A DNA stretch of 64,000 nucleotides from Mycteria americana. Its lineage: Eukaryota; Chordata; Aves; Ciconiiformes; Ciconiidae. Made by a program: the position numbers and the translations under genes. The notes beneath the pieces are model-generated. The model had not been told where the DNA came from and searched no databases. It saw only the letters and a program-made list of their open reading frames with translations. This document shows, piece by piece, positions 32,856-45,719 of the stretch. Location: contig NC_134366.1 in assembly GCF_035582795.1 (NCBI RefSeq), forward strand, positions 3,330,828 to 3,394,827. Reading direction: 5' to 3'. Positions within the stretch are counted from its first letter, which is position 1. Every line of letters starts with the position of its first letter.

Positions 32856-35314
32856 GGGAGAGGGTTTGTTTCCATCTCAGGGCATGAATCTGGTCCTTGG
32901 TGCGTGCACTCTGGAGCACAGAAGAGGCGGGCAGGCAGGCTGTAAGATGGACTTTGTGTCAGTTCAGGAAGATTTCCTCTAGTGTTTGCGTTCAGCCATT
33001 TTCAGTTTAAAACCGCTGAATGGTAAAAAGACAAAATTAAAGAAAGCAAACCTTCATGCATGGAAGCATTTTGGCTTTGGAAATAATGGTTTGTGAACCC
33101 CAAGGTAGATTAGGTCAATACCAGGGAATAAGGTGGAGCAGGCTGGTGAGTGGAGGAGAAGGATGGGGTGGGACATGGGTCAGTGCTTGTTTTGGGACAC
33201 GCACCACCCCCTACTTAGGGGACCCTCTCAACTATATCTCACCGTGTAACAGGGGTAGATTCAACACCTTGGGAGAGTTCAGGCTGTGAGAAGGCTACAC
33301 CCCAGGTACAGCTCAACAAAGCGTTGCTCATTCAGAAATAAGCATCCCCACTTCCATCGGCATAGAGGAGACACAGAGACCTGGGGATGCAAAACCAGAG
33401 GAACCAACAGAATCATCTTTTTTCAAGTCCCAAAGGATTCATGCCAGGGCATTGCACTAGAGGCAGTTTATGCTACAGTCTTCTGGCCAGGGTCAAGCTA
33501 AGCACATCCAGCACTCCCACGGGGACAAAGACGAGGCACAAGCCAAGTCAAAATGGGACTTAAACACCGGCTCATGGGAAACAGGTTTGGAGGGCTTTTC
33601 CAAACCAAGAGATGGGAAATTCACTTGTTGCGCAATTAATGTGCAGGAGGTAAAGCGAACCCTCCCTCCTTTCCCACTCGTCACTCCTGCCTTTCTCTCA
33701 GCTGGGTGGGTAACGTTCTTTGGCACCAGCAGAGCTCCCCAGCCCATCTGGAAAGGCCACAGCTCCTCAGCGTGTCCATGCACATATTAAAAGCACCCAT
33801 GCATCACTCCTGCAAAGTCATCCCAGGAAGGAGATCTCCTCTCCTGAAGACGTGTTGGATCAGGCGGAAGTAAGAGGGCACCCTGGGCTCAACAGATCGA
33901 TGCAATCTTTGTCTTGAAGCCAATTAATGCTGACTCCATTTTGGACCACCCATGGGTTTCTCCAGGGCAGAGCCCAGGCATGGTTTGGGGACAGGTCACT
34001 CCAGGATATATGCCCAGTATGAACTGGAGAGCAATTTCAATCCCTCCTCCATGCTTGGTCCACCAACATTATCCCAGCAGGCTTTACACTTTTGAATACC
34101 CCAAACACAGGCTTAAGCAGGACCCCAAGACTGCAGCAGACACCCACACCCCACTGTGTAGCACCTAGCCCTGGATCCTGGTCTACAGCCCTATAACACA
34201 GTGATTATTTTGGATGGTGGTGGTAGCGTTGCAAGTCCTGCGGTCTGCCATACTCATAGCCAAAGGGTTTGATCCCAAATGGGTGTCCCGGTCTCCCTGG
34301 CTGTCCCCTTGCAGCACCCACAGACCCCTGGAGCAAGTTTCCTGCCCTTGGCTGAGCTGACAAACAGGAGCTGAAGCATCCACTGTGCCGAAATAGCTTT
34401 GTTAAGGCTCAGCCATGGTGACAGCCATGTTGGACGAAGCTCCTGGGCTTTGCAGAGCTGACAGCGAGGGGTGAAGAGCCCCATTTTACCAAGCAGCAAA
34501 ATCCCAACTTCTCTGAGACAGGCTCGGTGGCCTGGGAGACATCTCCTGGCAAGCGATGGGAGGGGACAAAAGGAGGATTATTCCCCCTTTGCTAAAATAA
34601 ACAGATTATTTGGGCAGCCTGGGAGATTGTTCTGCACACCAAGTGCAGCTGCCACAAAGTGCCTTTCTGGCATCTTCAGCCCATCAATACCTTTGGAATT
34701 TGGGCCACTGAAGAGCAACATGTCAGAATTCAACCTTTCCTCGCAAAATCAGCAATATTCCCAAATACCCAGTGCTCAGTCTCTTTGTGCCCAACTTTCC
34801 TCAGGAAGCCTTAAGTGCCACAGGTCACCTTTTTTCAGGAAGGAAAGGTGGCGATGGTCCCAACTGGCTTTGCCGAGGAGGTCCCAACATGCCCCGTTGG
34901 CCTCCCAGCCCTGCTGACCACCAGACCCCTCAGCCCAGGGCACCACAGATGTGCCCAGGGAGCCACGCTGGCTCCATCCCGGGACACGGCGTGTCGGCAC
35001 ACAGAGGGATCATGGTGCTGAGACATCCCATCAGCAAGGTGGTTACGGAGAGGAATTTTCCAAATGGCATCAAAAGACAAATCTGAAGAGTGGGACAGGC
35101 CAGACACTGCATATGCAATGAAGCTGATGATCCTGCAAGCAGAGTCTGGAGCCAGGGAAATCTGCAGGACCCAAAGGGAGAGGAGGAGAAGGTGACCTCA
35201 GTCCATGTCCAGGGTGAAGTCAGGGAGAACCTGGCCATGGAAAATACATGCAGGTGGTCCATGGGGTATGGACACAAGAGATGGGGCTGCTACTCCAAAT
35301 TGCCACACGCAAGC
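32856..35314. other. Non-coding stretch
   Basis: No gene is recognised. Frames of 100-150 codons (for example 34,471-34,917 plus and 34,930-35,277 minus) overlap on both strands and have no domains. Confidence 0.55.
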
Positions 35315-35350
35315 TGCCCAGTGCCTCAGTTTCCCTACGTATAGGGTAAA
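35315..35350 (+). repeat. MIR-like remnant
   Basis: 'gcccagtgcctcagtttccc' followed by 'tacgtatagggtaaa' matches the MIR core gcctcagtttccc, catctgtaaaa. Confidence 0.45.
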
Positions 35351-35598
35351 TCCCCAATCTTGCACCATTTGGAGACAGAAGGTGCCTTTCCACAAGTTTG
35401 TCTTCACCTGCACAGCTAAAACGCTGTTTGGGAGGGCGTGATAAGGTGATGCCAAGGCTGTTTGCCAGGCTGCCCAGCAGCAACAAGCTGGTTTGACAGC
35501 CAGGCATGACGGGGAAAGAGGAGAAGTACGGCTGGCTGCCTGTCTTGGGAGTAAGGCAAGACGTTGAGGATGTCCATGGATTTTATCTGAAACGTCCG

Positions 35599-35652
35599 GT
35601 CACATATGAGAAGTGGCCAATCACATATGGGCGATCACACATGAGAGAGGAC
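35599..35652. repeat. Imperfect three-copy short repeat
   Basis: 'tcacatatgagaagtgg', 'tcacatatgggcga' and 'tcacacatgagagagg' follow each other at about 18-24-bp intervals. Confidence 0.75.
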
Positions 35653-35755
35653 ATTTTGGGGTCTTTGCACATCACTTAGAGAGGGGGCCATTCTCCAGGC
35701 ACTCGCTGGCATCTCCTGGGAGAGTGAAATTTCCAGGGATGTTGTAACTGACCAC

Positions 35756-35800
35756 AGATCATTATCATCATCATAATTGTTGTTGTTATTATTATTAAGA
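35756..35800. repeat. (ATC)/(GTT)/(ATT) trinucleotide tract
   Basis: 'attatcatcatcataattg' runs into 'ttgttgttattattattaag', a compound trinucleotide microsatellite. Confidence 0.85.
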
Positions 35801-36606
35801 TATTGCTTCCCATAACTGCTCTAAGATATAACTGAAAGTGGCAGTGGAGGGGGTGATAGAGGCTTTCTCAGGCCAAAACCAGGGGGTTTTGTCCTCTGAA
35901 CTGCCCCACGGGGACCTCTCAAAGCTTTGCATCAGTGGTGGGAATAAAAGATGCTCTTCCCGGGACAGCAGTAGGGCCAGGCTGAGTGTCCTCCTGGAGC
36001 TCAGCAAGTCCCTCACCCATCAGGGACACTGCCACCCACCAGCCTTCAGGGTCCACATCTCTAGGTTTTATAGTGAATTATCAGTTGCTTTGTGGTCTGC
36101 TCTGGAATTTCTTGCTGTGGCTCAGACTCAGGAGCTGAGGAGCTCTTCATTGCAACCTCAACATGCAAAAAGGGTCAGCTGTGGACACCTGGGCTATTAC
36201 TGATGGAAAACCATCTCGTCAAGAAATTCCCAGCTGGAGATGGCCAGATGGTCTCATAGGAGACAGGTGAGAAGAGATACAGACATGCAGGTGGTGGGCA
36301 GTGTTGGATGGAGCCCTTGTTCACCACCCATCACTTCTGGGGTAAAAAAGAGCTTTTATTATTCTCAGCGATTAATACTATTAATTATTATCATCACCAA
36401 GCAGCACGCCCCCCCCCGTGCTGGCATCCATGTGCTCTCAAAGTAAATTTGCTTTGCAAGGAGGCTTAAAAACGTGCATTTGAGAGGAAGGGAATAGACC
36501 TAACTCGTTTACACAAACAAGCAGGAGAACAGGCTTGTCACATTCCAGGCGTGTTTCCCCTGGCCGCTGGCCCCCTCCCGCTCAGGTAAAGGAAAAGCTC
36601 TTTTTT
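35801..36606. other. Non-coding stretch
   Basis: I see no gene. It holds a short C-run at about 36,411. Confidence 0.5.
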
Positions 36607-37377
36607 CTAAAGAAATCCAGCACGGAAAGGTCCCCATCTGTAATAATGCAGAGGGGAATCTATTTGTGGGGCGATTTGTACACATGCATAGGTTATATTT
36701 GAGTTCCCAGGGCAATTTTTCTGTCTTTGCCTCGCCTGGCAATGCAAAGCAGAGGGCTTGAATTTTCGACCCCCAAATAGCAGCTGCGCCGGGGGGGCTA
36801 TCATCGTCTCATTCCCTTCCCTAAGCAACGTGGGATGGCCCCTGTCCAGGGTGGGAAATTGTTTAGAGTCCAAAAGACAGCGGCTGCACCCACCGTTGGG
36901 GAGTGGTCCTGGGTCCACGCTCACAGGGAAGGCTCCAGTGAATCCCACCGGCACCCTACTGATGCTCTCCCAGGACATCTCGGTCTGTGAGCCCAGAGGG
37001 AGCCTCAGCCTCGGTTTATAGGACTGGGAAAAAGAAAATCCAGGAGGGAAATCAGATAAGGCGCATTCCTGGGTGCACATTACTGAAATGACTTCGCATC
37101 GCAGCGCTAATGCCCATACTTGACCGGGGAGCCGCACAAATCCACTTGATTTATAGAGACGGAGGCACAGGCAGAGAGAGGCCAAGAAGGGTGTTTTCTC
37201 CCCCCGTGCTCCCTGCCTAGTAGCTCGAGGAACAGTGACAATGTCTCTCTTGTGCTTGAAGTGCGGCATGAGAAAAAAATGGGAAATGCCGGGAGAGCGA
37301 TAAGCGGCGTTCCAGCCAGGAAGGCAAACTCGGCGTGTGCCCATCACTCCTCGGCTGTTTACCGGCCAGCCAGGCAC
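36607..37377 (-). other. Unexplained 256-codon open frame
   Basis: This is the longest uninterrupted frame outside the GC-rich promoter region. I do not recognise the product: there is no signal peptide, membrane segment, repeat or known motif, and composition is Pro/Ser/Arg-rich, as expected from random moderately GC-rich sequence. A MIR-like piece (37,148-37,190) lies inside it, which argues against coding. The start context and flanks show no promoter or clean splice arrangement. It is probably a chance frame, but long enough to record. Confidence 0.1.
37148..37190 (-). repeat. MIR-like remnant, antisense
   Basis: 'atttatagagacggaggcac' followed by 'aggcagagagaggccaag' resembles antisense MIR (ttacagatgaggaaactgaggcac, agagaggttaag) with one internal gap. 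Confidence 0.4.
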
Positions 37378-37688
37378 CCTGAACGAAGCGATTCTGCCTG
37401 CTCAGGGCTTGCTCCCATGAGATACGGCCCCGACATCGATGTGGGATGGAAAAGCAACCCATGGTTCAACTTCACCCCATGCCGCGGGGTTGTCCCTGCT
37501 TTGCCCCAGAGCCACTGGGCACCAGTAACGATCAGTTTTCACCAGTTCTCCATCCTTCCCAGGTGCACCAGGTCTCCATCCATCTCCCAACACACACTTG
37601 ATTTTTCCCTCTCTTTGCTGGGTAGTCGGCAGAGAAAAATTCGGAATGTTGTAACTATGTTCAGAGCATCCCTGTGGGAGGACAGTTT

Positions 37689-37745
37689 GATAGGTCTCAT
37701 TTTGCATAAGGGGAAACTGAGGCACAAAAGAGACAGGAGGACCTC
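37689..37745 (-). repeat. MIR-type SINE remnant, antisense
   Basis: 'tctcattttgcataagggg', 'aaactgaggcacaaaagag' and 'acaggagg' match antisense MIR (cccattttacagatgagg, aaactgaggcacagagag) well over about 45 bp. Confidence 0.6.
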
Positions 37746-39659
37746 CATCCTCAGGACTTGCAGCCAAGCCTGAACATGGGCTGGAAGCTCCTGGGGTGAT
37801 GCCTGACCTTCCCTGGGAGAAATTTCTTTGCCCTCACACCTCAAGCTGGAGGGGGAATTCAGAGGGGTGGGATGCAAAAAGCCCCGCTGGGATCCAGCCC
37901 TGACAGCTGAGATTTGGGGCTGTTTATTTTCTGCGCTGGTCTGGCAGAGAGAAGAGAAACTGGGGTCATGGCGAGGGCTCAGAAACATGAACTACCACCT
38001 CCCGCATGCTCCCTGCCTCAGTTTCCCCACCCTGCTGGCCTCCCCGGGGGGACGAACTTTGCTTTTACCCCCCCCCCCAATCCGAAATCCCAGGGGAGCG
38101 CTGTGATTTCACCCACCACCCCCCGGCGTGGCTCCGGCAGCCTGGGTGTTCCTCAGCAGTGCTGCCTAAATCTGCCCTCACTTCGCTCGTGCGAGCACAG
38201 CCTGGGGTGCTGTGATTATCAGCTAAAACCTGCTGCCTTGGGTTTTGCTGCTATCGTGCAGACATACCAAGCCACTGACTTTTACCTTTGTCCATCGCAG
38301 CGGTGGAGTTTCCTGGCTTGCTGCTTGTTTATGCATGTTTCCTCCTCGAGGCGTGACTCAAGCCTCAGGTATTTGAGATTTTGGTCATTACTGAGCTAAG
38401 GCACCTTCCCGGCACTGGGAGTGACTTTTGAAGCCCTCAGTTAAGGCGAACGCCCAAGCTCCTACAGCCCGGGGCTATGGCATGGCTTCCCCTGCCCCGG
38501 GCTTTGCACAGCAGCGTGCTGGAGAAGCCTGCAAGGTCTGGTGGCCCAAACATGTGCCGTGACCTCAGAAGAAGGTTTTGGGTGGTGGGACCAGGACAGA
38601 GAAGCCAGACCCACAACTGCCTTCATTGGGAGGTCCAGCTTGAGGAGGAACAAGCAGCTCCATCTCCTGTAGGGTCTGGCAGATGCCCTCTTGGCTGGAG
38701 GTTGAAGGCATGTGGTCTTGGGGCTCAGTTTGGGTCTGTCTGCAGGGACAGGCCCACAGCATAGGGACAGTGTGGGACATGGGCACAAGGTCCTGCACTT
38801 GATTATTGCTCCTTGACATGCTCCTACAATTATCACCTGTGAAGACCACTGAAAGCCATATTGATGCCCAGATCCACCCATCAAAGAGCAGGAGTTTGGC
38901 TGAGCTGCATCAGTTGGGAGCTGGACACTTTCTTGAGTCCAGGCACCTCCAGGCACCAAACAGCCCATGTGAGCTGCAGAACTCCACCGATTGTCAAGGA
39001 CAAATAGGAGCTGAATATAGGCACAGCTACCAAGGGCCCAAAATCCAGGAGGGTGGATCCAAAACTGAGCCAACAGGATGAAGAGAGCTGTTGCTGTTCA
39101 CCCTGCATGAGATTTGAGGCCAGCTCAGGTCTTGGCCCTGGGCTTTCCAAGCTGGTGAAGATGATACCCTTATTGGGCCATTAGGGACCACTCAGCTCTT
39201 GGTCCTGCCCATTTCAAGACAGTGAGGATGATGGGCCCATGGGGAGGAGGTGTGGGTGGACTGTGTAAAGCTGCTCAGGGCCATTAAAATCTATTAGCGT
39301 CCTCATGGAGGTGACAAGAACAATCATTACCATCAGGGTCATTTGTCCTGCTGCACCATGGAGAGGAGAGTCTCTGGGTACCAACCACGTCTGGATCCAT
39401 CCCTGGTACACCAGCCCCCCAAAAGGCTGATGTAAAGGCTCTCCTCTAATTAACATCAGCACATCATGTCATGGAGATACCAACCAGGTGAGATACAGCC
39501 CACAGGTGGCACAGCAGCCACGAGATGAGAAAGAAAGATACAGAAATAAGACATCAACCATTCTTAATATAGAAGTAGCCTTGTAATAATACCCCAGGGA
39601 GCTCCCAACACTTTCTCAGCATGTCCTGAATCTCACAGCACCTCTGGAGAGCTGGGGTG
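37746..39659. other. Non-coding stretch
   Basis: It contains a MIR-like core at 38,006-38,036 (ctgcctcagtttccccacc) and a C-run at about 38,066-38,078. The 203-codon minus-strand frame 38,462-39,073 and its opposing frames show no domain. Confidence 0.5.
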
Positions 39660-39705
39660 TCTGCTTATAGCTTTCATACTCAGAGGTAAACTGAGGCACC
39701 AACTT
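39660..39705 (-). repeat. MIR-like remnant, antisense
   Basis: 'cttatagctttcatactcag' followed by 'aggtaaactgaggcacc' resembles antisense MIR around its aaactgaggca core. Confidence 0.4.
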
Positions 39706-41934
39706 GCATGGAGCTCTGTCCTGGAGGCTCCTACTCACCTGCTGAAGAAGGTATTTCCTACAGAAATGACGAGGGCTGAGGGACCACAGCATGTGTGTCC
39801 CCTCAAATCACTGGGCAAAAAGCATTTTGCTAGCTACATCTGCCCCATTAGGTCCAAATACGGATGTCCCACATGGATGAGAGATGAGAAATATGTCAGA
39901 GAAGGAGAAACATGCAAAAATGCTTTCCCCTTTGCTCTGCGTGTTCAGAGCACCTACGGCAGGTGGGCACAAGCCAGCACAACCATGCCCTGTGCCACCC
40001 CCGTGGCCTCCGATGCGAGATCCAAGGATCCCCCTTAGCCCTGGAGAACCAACCCCACACCTCCTTGCAGCCAGCTCGTCCATAAAGCAGGATGGCTGCT
40101 GCCGGTGGACACCCGGGCACGAACGGTCTGTGTTTCGGCCGCAGATGTCCGTCCGTCACCTTTTAATCCCCAGCCTTTGACCTTCTGCCTTTGTGCGGCC
40201 GAGGAAAAAACGCACGTGTTAAGGCAACAAGGAAATGAACCGGAGTCTGATCCCCCTGATCCCTGCTTCACCTCCTGGGACGGGCAATGTCCTCCAGCAG
40301 CGAGACCCTAATCCCTTGGCCACCGCAGCCAGGCAGCTCATCGAGGGATGGTCCCCATCGCAGGACACTGAGCATCCACCAAGGGATGGCAACCTGCCTG
40401 CATGCTGATAAAAGGTTCTGCCCTAAATTCCCTTCGGGACCAAGATGCAGGGCAAGAAAGGAGTGAATTAAATAAGAGCAAGATATTTTTGCTCCTTCAT
40501 GTCTAGGGTCACTGCTCCATCTAGTGTTGGAAATGTCCCTTCAGCAAGCACAGCCTCCCCGCCAGCAGTGTCACCGCTGGGCAGGGACAGGCCAGCAACG
40601 TGGCAAACAGGTCACTGAAGCCCTTTTGGAGGAACATAAAGCCCTGGTGATTTTATTCTGCTTGGTTTTCTGGTTTTTTACTGCCAGGTGGAGCTGTCTC
40701 TCATCTTTTATACATCCCAAAAACTTTGCCAGGTGATGTGCGAAGGGGCCATGGAAGGAGCCCGAGTGTCTGACCGTATCTGAGTGCTTGAGCACGGGCT
40801 GGCAGTTAATTCCCACCCGCATGGCAGCTCATACGTGACAACCCAACCTCCAAATGAAGCTACTGTGGTTCAGGGGCAATCAGGAAAACCCTCCAGCAAA
40901 GCACGTCGGGGGAAGCTGCTGCCACCAAGTGGAGGAGTTCGTAGTGCCCATGACAAGCAGAAATGCCATCAATAGGGTTCAGAGTTAATGCTTTTTCATC
41001 ATGAAAAGGCAGCCATGCCTCTCTCCGAGGTATCTGAGCAGGAAGGATTGTTTGCTTTTCTACTGCAAGATAAGGATCCCTGTGTCCATTAAAGCTTGCA
41101 CTCTTGGGCCAGGCTGGGTGGCAGCTATCTCAGATCAGCCTGGGATCAAGATTTTCTGAAGTTTTGGGGTGAAACAGAGGAAACAGGCTCCTTTTTCTAA
41201 AACAGCCCAAACTGACCGGTTTTGGTCCAGCTGGGTCTATGGTCTAGCAGTTCCTGGGTTACCATCTCTGCAAAAACCCACGGGCCGTGGGAAAGGGAGG
41301 AGAAGGGGCCCTCATCCAGCACCTTCAGAGAGCTGGAGCGTTTTGACCCTGCTCCAGGAGAAACAGGAGCAGGTCATACCACCCACCATGGGGCACCTAA
41401 ATTGCAGAGTTGATGTTGGGAACCAAAGTGCCTTCTCCAGTCAGCGGCATGAGAGGGGCTTTGTTGGGACAACTCTGGGCACAGCTCTGGTTTGCATCCC
41501 CTGGAAAAATCTGATGCTACGGAGCATTTCTGAAAAATAAAAATAAAAAATAATTTAAAAAAATAAAAAATAATTCTCTGAAACGGTCATGTTACCAAAA
41601 TAAAATGGATTTTTTTAGCTTAAAAGTAATACAAATTGCTTCCAAACTGTTTTGATAAAATGACCATGACAGGAAATAGAACATTTAACAGAAATTTTTG
41701 AAATGCTGGAGTGGGAGTGAAATTTTAATTATTTAGGAAGCACCACCCATGGGTCTGGGTTGTTGCCAGAACAGGACCTCCTCCAAAACCTGCAGCCGTA
41801 TCCCAGCTGCCAGGATAGAGCCAGAGGTGATGGCTCTTTGCTTTGATGAAATCTTCCAGCTATCATGGAAACAAGAAGAGCGTCCCAACCCAGGGACAGA
41901 TAGGACAGGACCAGAAATGCCTCATGTCGTAGTG
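39706..41934. other. Non-coding stretch
   Basis: No gene is recognised. An A/T-rich simple tract, (AAAAAT)-like, lies at 41,526-41,580. Confidence 0.55.
41526..41580. repeat. A-rich low-complexity tract
   Basis: Imperfect 'aaaaataaaaataaaaaa' and 'taatttaaaaaaataaa' units. Confidence 0.9.
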
Positions 41935-42107
41935 TTATAGGATAACTCAGGTGGGAAGGACCTCAGGAGGTCTCTAGTGCAACCTCTTGCCCAAAGCACG
42001 GTGAGTGATTGGGTCAGACCAAGTTGTGCAGGACTTTACCCAGTTGGGTCTTGAAAGCCTTCAAGGATGAAGATGTCACAGCTCTCTGGGCAACTGACTC
42101 CAACGCT
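41935..42107 (-). repeat. CR1 LINE 3'-end fragment, antisense
   Basis: From 'ttataggataactcaggtgg' it continues 'gaaggacctcaggaggtctc', 'caacctcttgcccaaagc', 'gtcttgaaagccttcaagg' and 'agctctctgggcaactg'. This is the standard antisense CR1 3' sequence in the correct order. It fades after about 42,107. Confidence 0.85.
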
Positions 42108-44639
42108 GGACCGGGCAGTGCTTCACGCCTGATGCTTGGGACAACAGGGTAAGAACGTTGGAGGTAACCTGCTCCCAAACAGTAGCCCTGATTGCTACCA
42201 ACGAAGCACATGGCTTAATCCCTACTAAAACTATTGGTGTTAACTGATCTTGCTGCTAACCACAGCCATCCCCACCTTCGAGTCTCCCTTCCACCCATGG
42301 CTTCAACGGCCCTCCAGCAGCGGCAATCTCCATCATCTGCTGCAATGACGTATCAAGGCACTTCCCCTTCCCCTCTCTGATTTAGCTTGGGTTTCACAAC
42401 CCCCACCTGCTGCACTAGCTCAGAAGCTACTGAGGGGCATCTTCAGAGCAAATGGCCACCATTCAAATGTCCGAGCTGGAGGCACTGGTCCCAGGAGCTC
42501 TCAGCCTCTGGAGCTGAGCCCTCCTCCCAGCTGAGACACACACCAACGTGCCCTGAAGACTCACCCTGCCCTTTACTTTATTCCCAATGCCAATGAAGGG
42601 AGTGTGGGCCTCCAAAATCTCCCCCTCAGCAGAGGCAAATCCAAGCCCACAGACCTCTAAACTCCTCCATCCTCAGGACAAACAGGGCCACAACACAATG
42701 AAACACAGAGGTTTCAGCAGAGCATCTGCTTCTCCATCTCTGGGTGATGCACAGGTAAAGCCAAACCCATGGGGACTCAAGAGCATTAGGCTGAAACCAG
42801 AACGTTTTGCATGGTTTGAGGAGCAAAGTCACATCTAGAAGGATGTTTCTTGGTCATGTTGCCTTGTCCTGACCAGATCCTGAATGGGCTGAACAGCATG
42901 GGCTGTTCCCCATGCCGCGTCCCTAATCCCATTGCATTTGGGAGATGGTAACACCAGACACAGAGTCCCTTGGACAGAAACTTGTCTCAGCCCTGCAAAG
43001 CCAACAGTGGTGAGCAACAGACAAAGAAAATGGCCCAAAACCCCACAGAAGTGGTTGATACAGGACCAGTCCAGGTGGGAGCCTGCAGCAAAACTCCTCT
43101 GTGCCTGGTGGAAACCATTTCCAGTTAACTTGCCTTTTGTTCAAAGGGAGACTTTAAATATGAAAAGAGAGGTAGCTCCCAAAAACGACCCAACTTCCAC
43201 GAGCAAGCCCGAATCTGCCAAACCTCGTGCATTTGCTGCCACTCTCCTGTGGCATTGCTGAGATGCCCCAGGGCACGGCCCCCCAAGGGATCCAAGCTAC
43301 ATCACATCCCCTACCTGACTGTTGATCTTGGACAACCAGTTTGCCTGAGCCTCTGTGTCTTCTTCTTGATGGGCTTTGGCCTTCAACCTCTCCAGGAAGT
43401 TCATTCCAAGAAGTCCTACCCCAGGTCACCTCTTTCTGCCTGTGCCTGCCTTTTTTTGCTCGTGCATTTCCAGTTTCTTTTTCCCAAGGTGTTTTTCTCT
43501 CTTGATGCTCTTAGAAAAGGCTTTTCCTGATGTTAAACCCAATGATGGACACCACAGGAAGTGAGAGCCCACTTTGGACACAACGTTGGCCAACACACGG
43601 TCTTTGAGACTTTTTCTCTACTGTCAAATACCGATGAAACTTTTCAAGTATGAAAAAAAGCTACTTGGAGAGAAATGGGGAGGAAGACACCAGACGGACA
43701 GTAATAAACACATGGGTTTTATTTCCCCAGGAAAGCAGCCTAAATAGCCATAATATTCAGCTGCAGATCTAATTTCCCTGGAGGCTGGTGGGAAGTGGGA
43801 TAACACGGTGGATTCATTATGGGAGTGCTCCGGAGCAGGCGGGAGACCTCACGGGATGGGACAGCTGTGCTCAATGCAGCCCAAGCCCTATGTTGGTAAA
43901 AAATTAATTGCCTGCAAACAGGCCTAAGGAAACCCAGTCATCAACAGATTTGGGGTCAGCTGGGTTTTTTTGATGAGTTAGATCTGTATCCCATGGGTGA
44001 AACATGTCTTGCCCCCTCCCCTTGTCCCTATAGCTGCCTCCATGACAATATCTTGACCATCCTAACGTCCCCTCTTCCTCTTTTCCTGGGTGTCATATGA
44101 GCATCAGGTTTGCTGGAGAAACTACATGGACCACCACCTCCTGGCAAGCTGGTGGACACTGGCCACCAGGTTCATGGGCTTTGACAGGGACCAATAGACA
44201 AGGCGGTGTTGTCACACGTATTTTATTTATTTTAGGAAAACAGACTAACAAAAACGTTGATACCCTCTTTGGCCAACCAAGTTGGGTTTTGAGTGATGGC
44301 TGAGACATAATAAGAGCTTTTGGAGCAAAAAGACGGAGATGGGGAGTCTGGGCTTGGCTTTGACTGGGTGCAGAAGATACCCTGGCCATGTCCCTCAGCA
44401 TGGAGAGATGGCTCAAGGTGAAACCAACCACTCCAGTTCTGGAAAGCCATCAGCTATGGGAACTCCAGTCTTCACTAGCCCAGCTGTCCCCCCACCCTTT
44501 GACGCCCTGATGGCCTCACACAGATGACAGTGTGGCCTCTGCTATCACCTCCCCAGAGCTGCTCCCTGTGGGATGCCAGGTGCCACCTGTCCCCTGTCCC
44601 CACCTGTCCCCTGCTGTGCTCCAGCACATCCCCTTGGCA
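42108..44639. other. Non-coding stretch
   Basis: No gene is recognised. The MIR-like piece at 43,315 lies here, and a faint antisense LINE-like string 'aaaaggcttttcctgatgtt' is at about 43,514. A 'cccacctgtcccctg' double unit lies at about 44,584-44,612. Confidence 0.5.
43315..43378 (+). repeat. MIR-like remnant
   Basis: 'gttgatcttggacaaccag', 'tttgcctgagcctctgtg' and 'tcttcttcttgatggg' follow the MIR order gaccttggacaagtcac, cctgagcctcagt, cctcatctgtaaaatggg. Confidence 0.45.
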
Positions 44640-45307
44640 TGGGTGAACCTGAACATGCCGGCTGAACATAAGGTGGCAGTGTGCCCAGGTGGCCAAGAAA
44701 GCCAACAGCATCCTGGCTTGTATCAGCAATAGTGTGGCCAGCAGGAGCAGGGAAGTGATCGTGCCCCTGTACTCAGCACTGGTGAGGCCGCACCTCCAAT
44801 ACCGTGTTCAGTTTTGGGCCCCTCACTCCAGGAGAGACATTGAGGGGCTGGAGCGTGTCCAGAGAAGGGCAACGAAGCTGGGGAAGGGTCTGGAGCACAA
44901 GGCTGATGGGGAGCGGCTGAGGGACCTGGGGTTGTTCAGCCTGGAGAAAAGGAGGCTGAGGGGAGACCTCATCGCTCTCTACAACTACCTGAAAGGAGGC
45001 TGCAGAGAGGTGGGGTCGGTCTCTTCTCCCAGGTAACAAGTGATAGGACGAGAGGAAATGGCCTCCAGTTGCGTCAGGGGAGGTTTAGACTGGATATTAG
45101 GAAAAATTCCTTTACTGAAAGGGTGGTCAAGCATTGGAACAGGCTGCCCAGAGACATGGTGGAGTCACCATCCCTGGAGGAGTTCAAAAAACGTGTAGAC
45201 GTGGCACTTCGGGACATGGTTTAGTAGGCATGGAGGTGTTGGGTTGATGGTTGGACTAGATGATCCTAGAGGTCTTTTCCAACCTTAACGATTCTATGAT
45301 TCTATGA
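44640..45307 (+). repeat. CR1 LINE, 5'-truncated, young copy
   Basis: It covers the end of the second ORF and the 3' UTR. It reads 'tggccaagaaagccaacagc', 'gtgcccctgtactcagcac', 'ttcagttttgggcccctc', 'cagcctggagaaaaggagg' and 'gacctcatcgctctctac', and ends 'ttggactagatgatcctag' plus a two-unit gattctat tail. The plus-strand frame 44,689-45,036 (115 codons) encodes the C-terminal part of the CR1 ORF2 protein ([20 protein letters not shown], then [18 protein letters not shown]), which lacks the reverse-transcriptase active site. CR1 copies are typically 5'-truncated in this way. Confidence 0.97.
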
Positions 45308-45719
45308 ACTTACAGTGGGGACAAAGTGACAAGACACAACAGCCCAGCAGGGCCACCCCTGTCCCCAAACAGTGATGGCTGATGATGCCAATGCTGGGTT
45401 AGGGGGGCAGATGATGCCCGGCATCGGCTCCCTTAAAATGCCGCTGACTCCTCCTCTGCTGCTTCCCTTGCCAGATGCACGTACAGACGTTATGTATAGC
45501 TATACCCTCACCCCGCAGGGCCGCGGTCTTGGCTGAGGTGTGCATCACTGGCGGAATATAGGGATAAAGCCAAACCAATTAATAGGGTAACCCAAGGGGA
45601 TGCCGATGCACCCGCCGCAGACATGAATCTGCCTGATTTCTGCATGCAGGCAAAGCAAAAAGCCCAAATGAAGAGAAGAAGATTTGTTTCCTGCGCTTAC
45701 TTCGTTTTCAGAGCTATAA
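45308..45719. other. Single-copy sequence between two CR1 copies
   Basis: These 412 bp contain no repeat or gene signal that I recognise. Confidence 0.7.
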
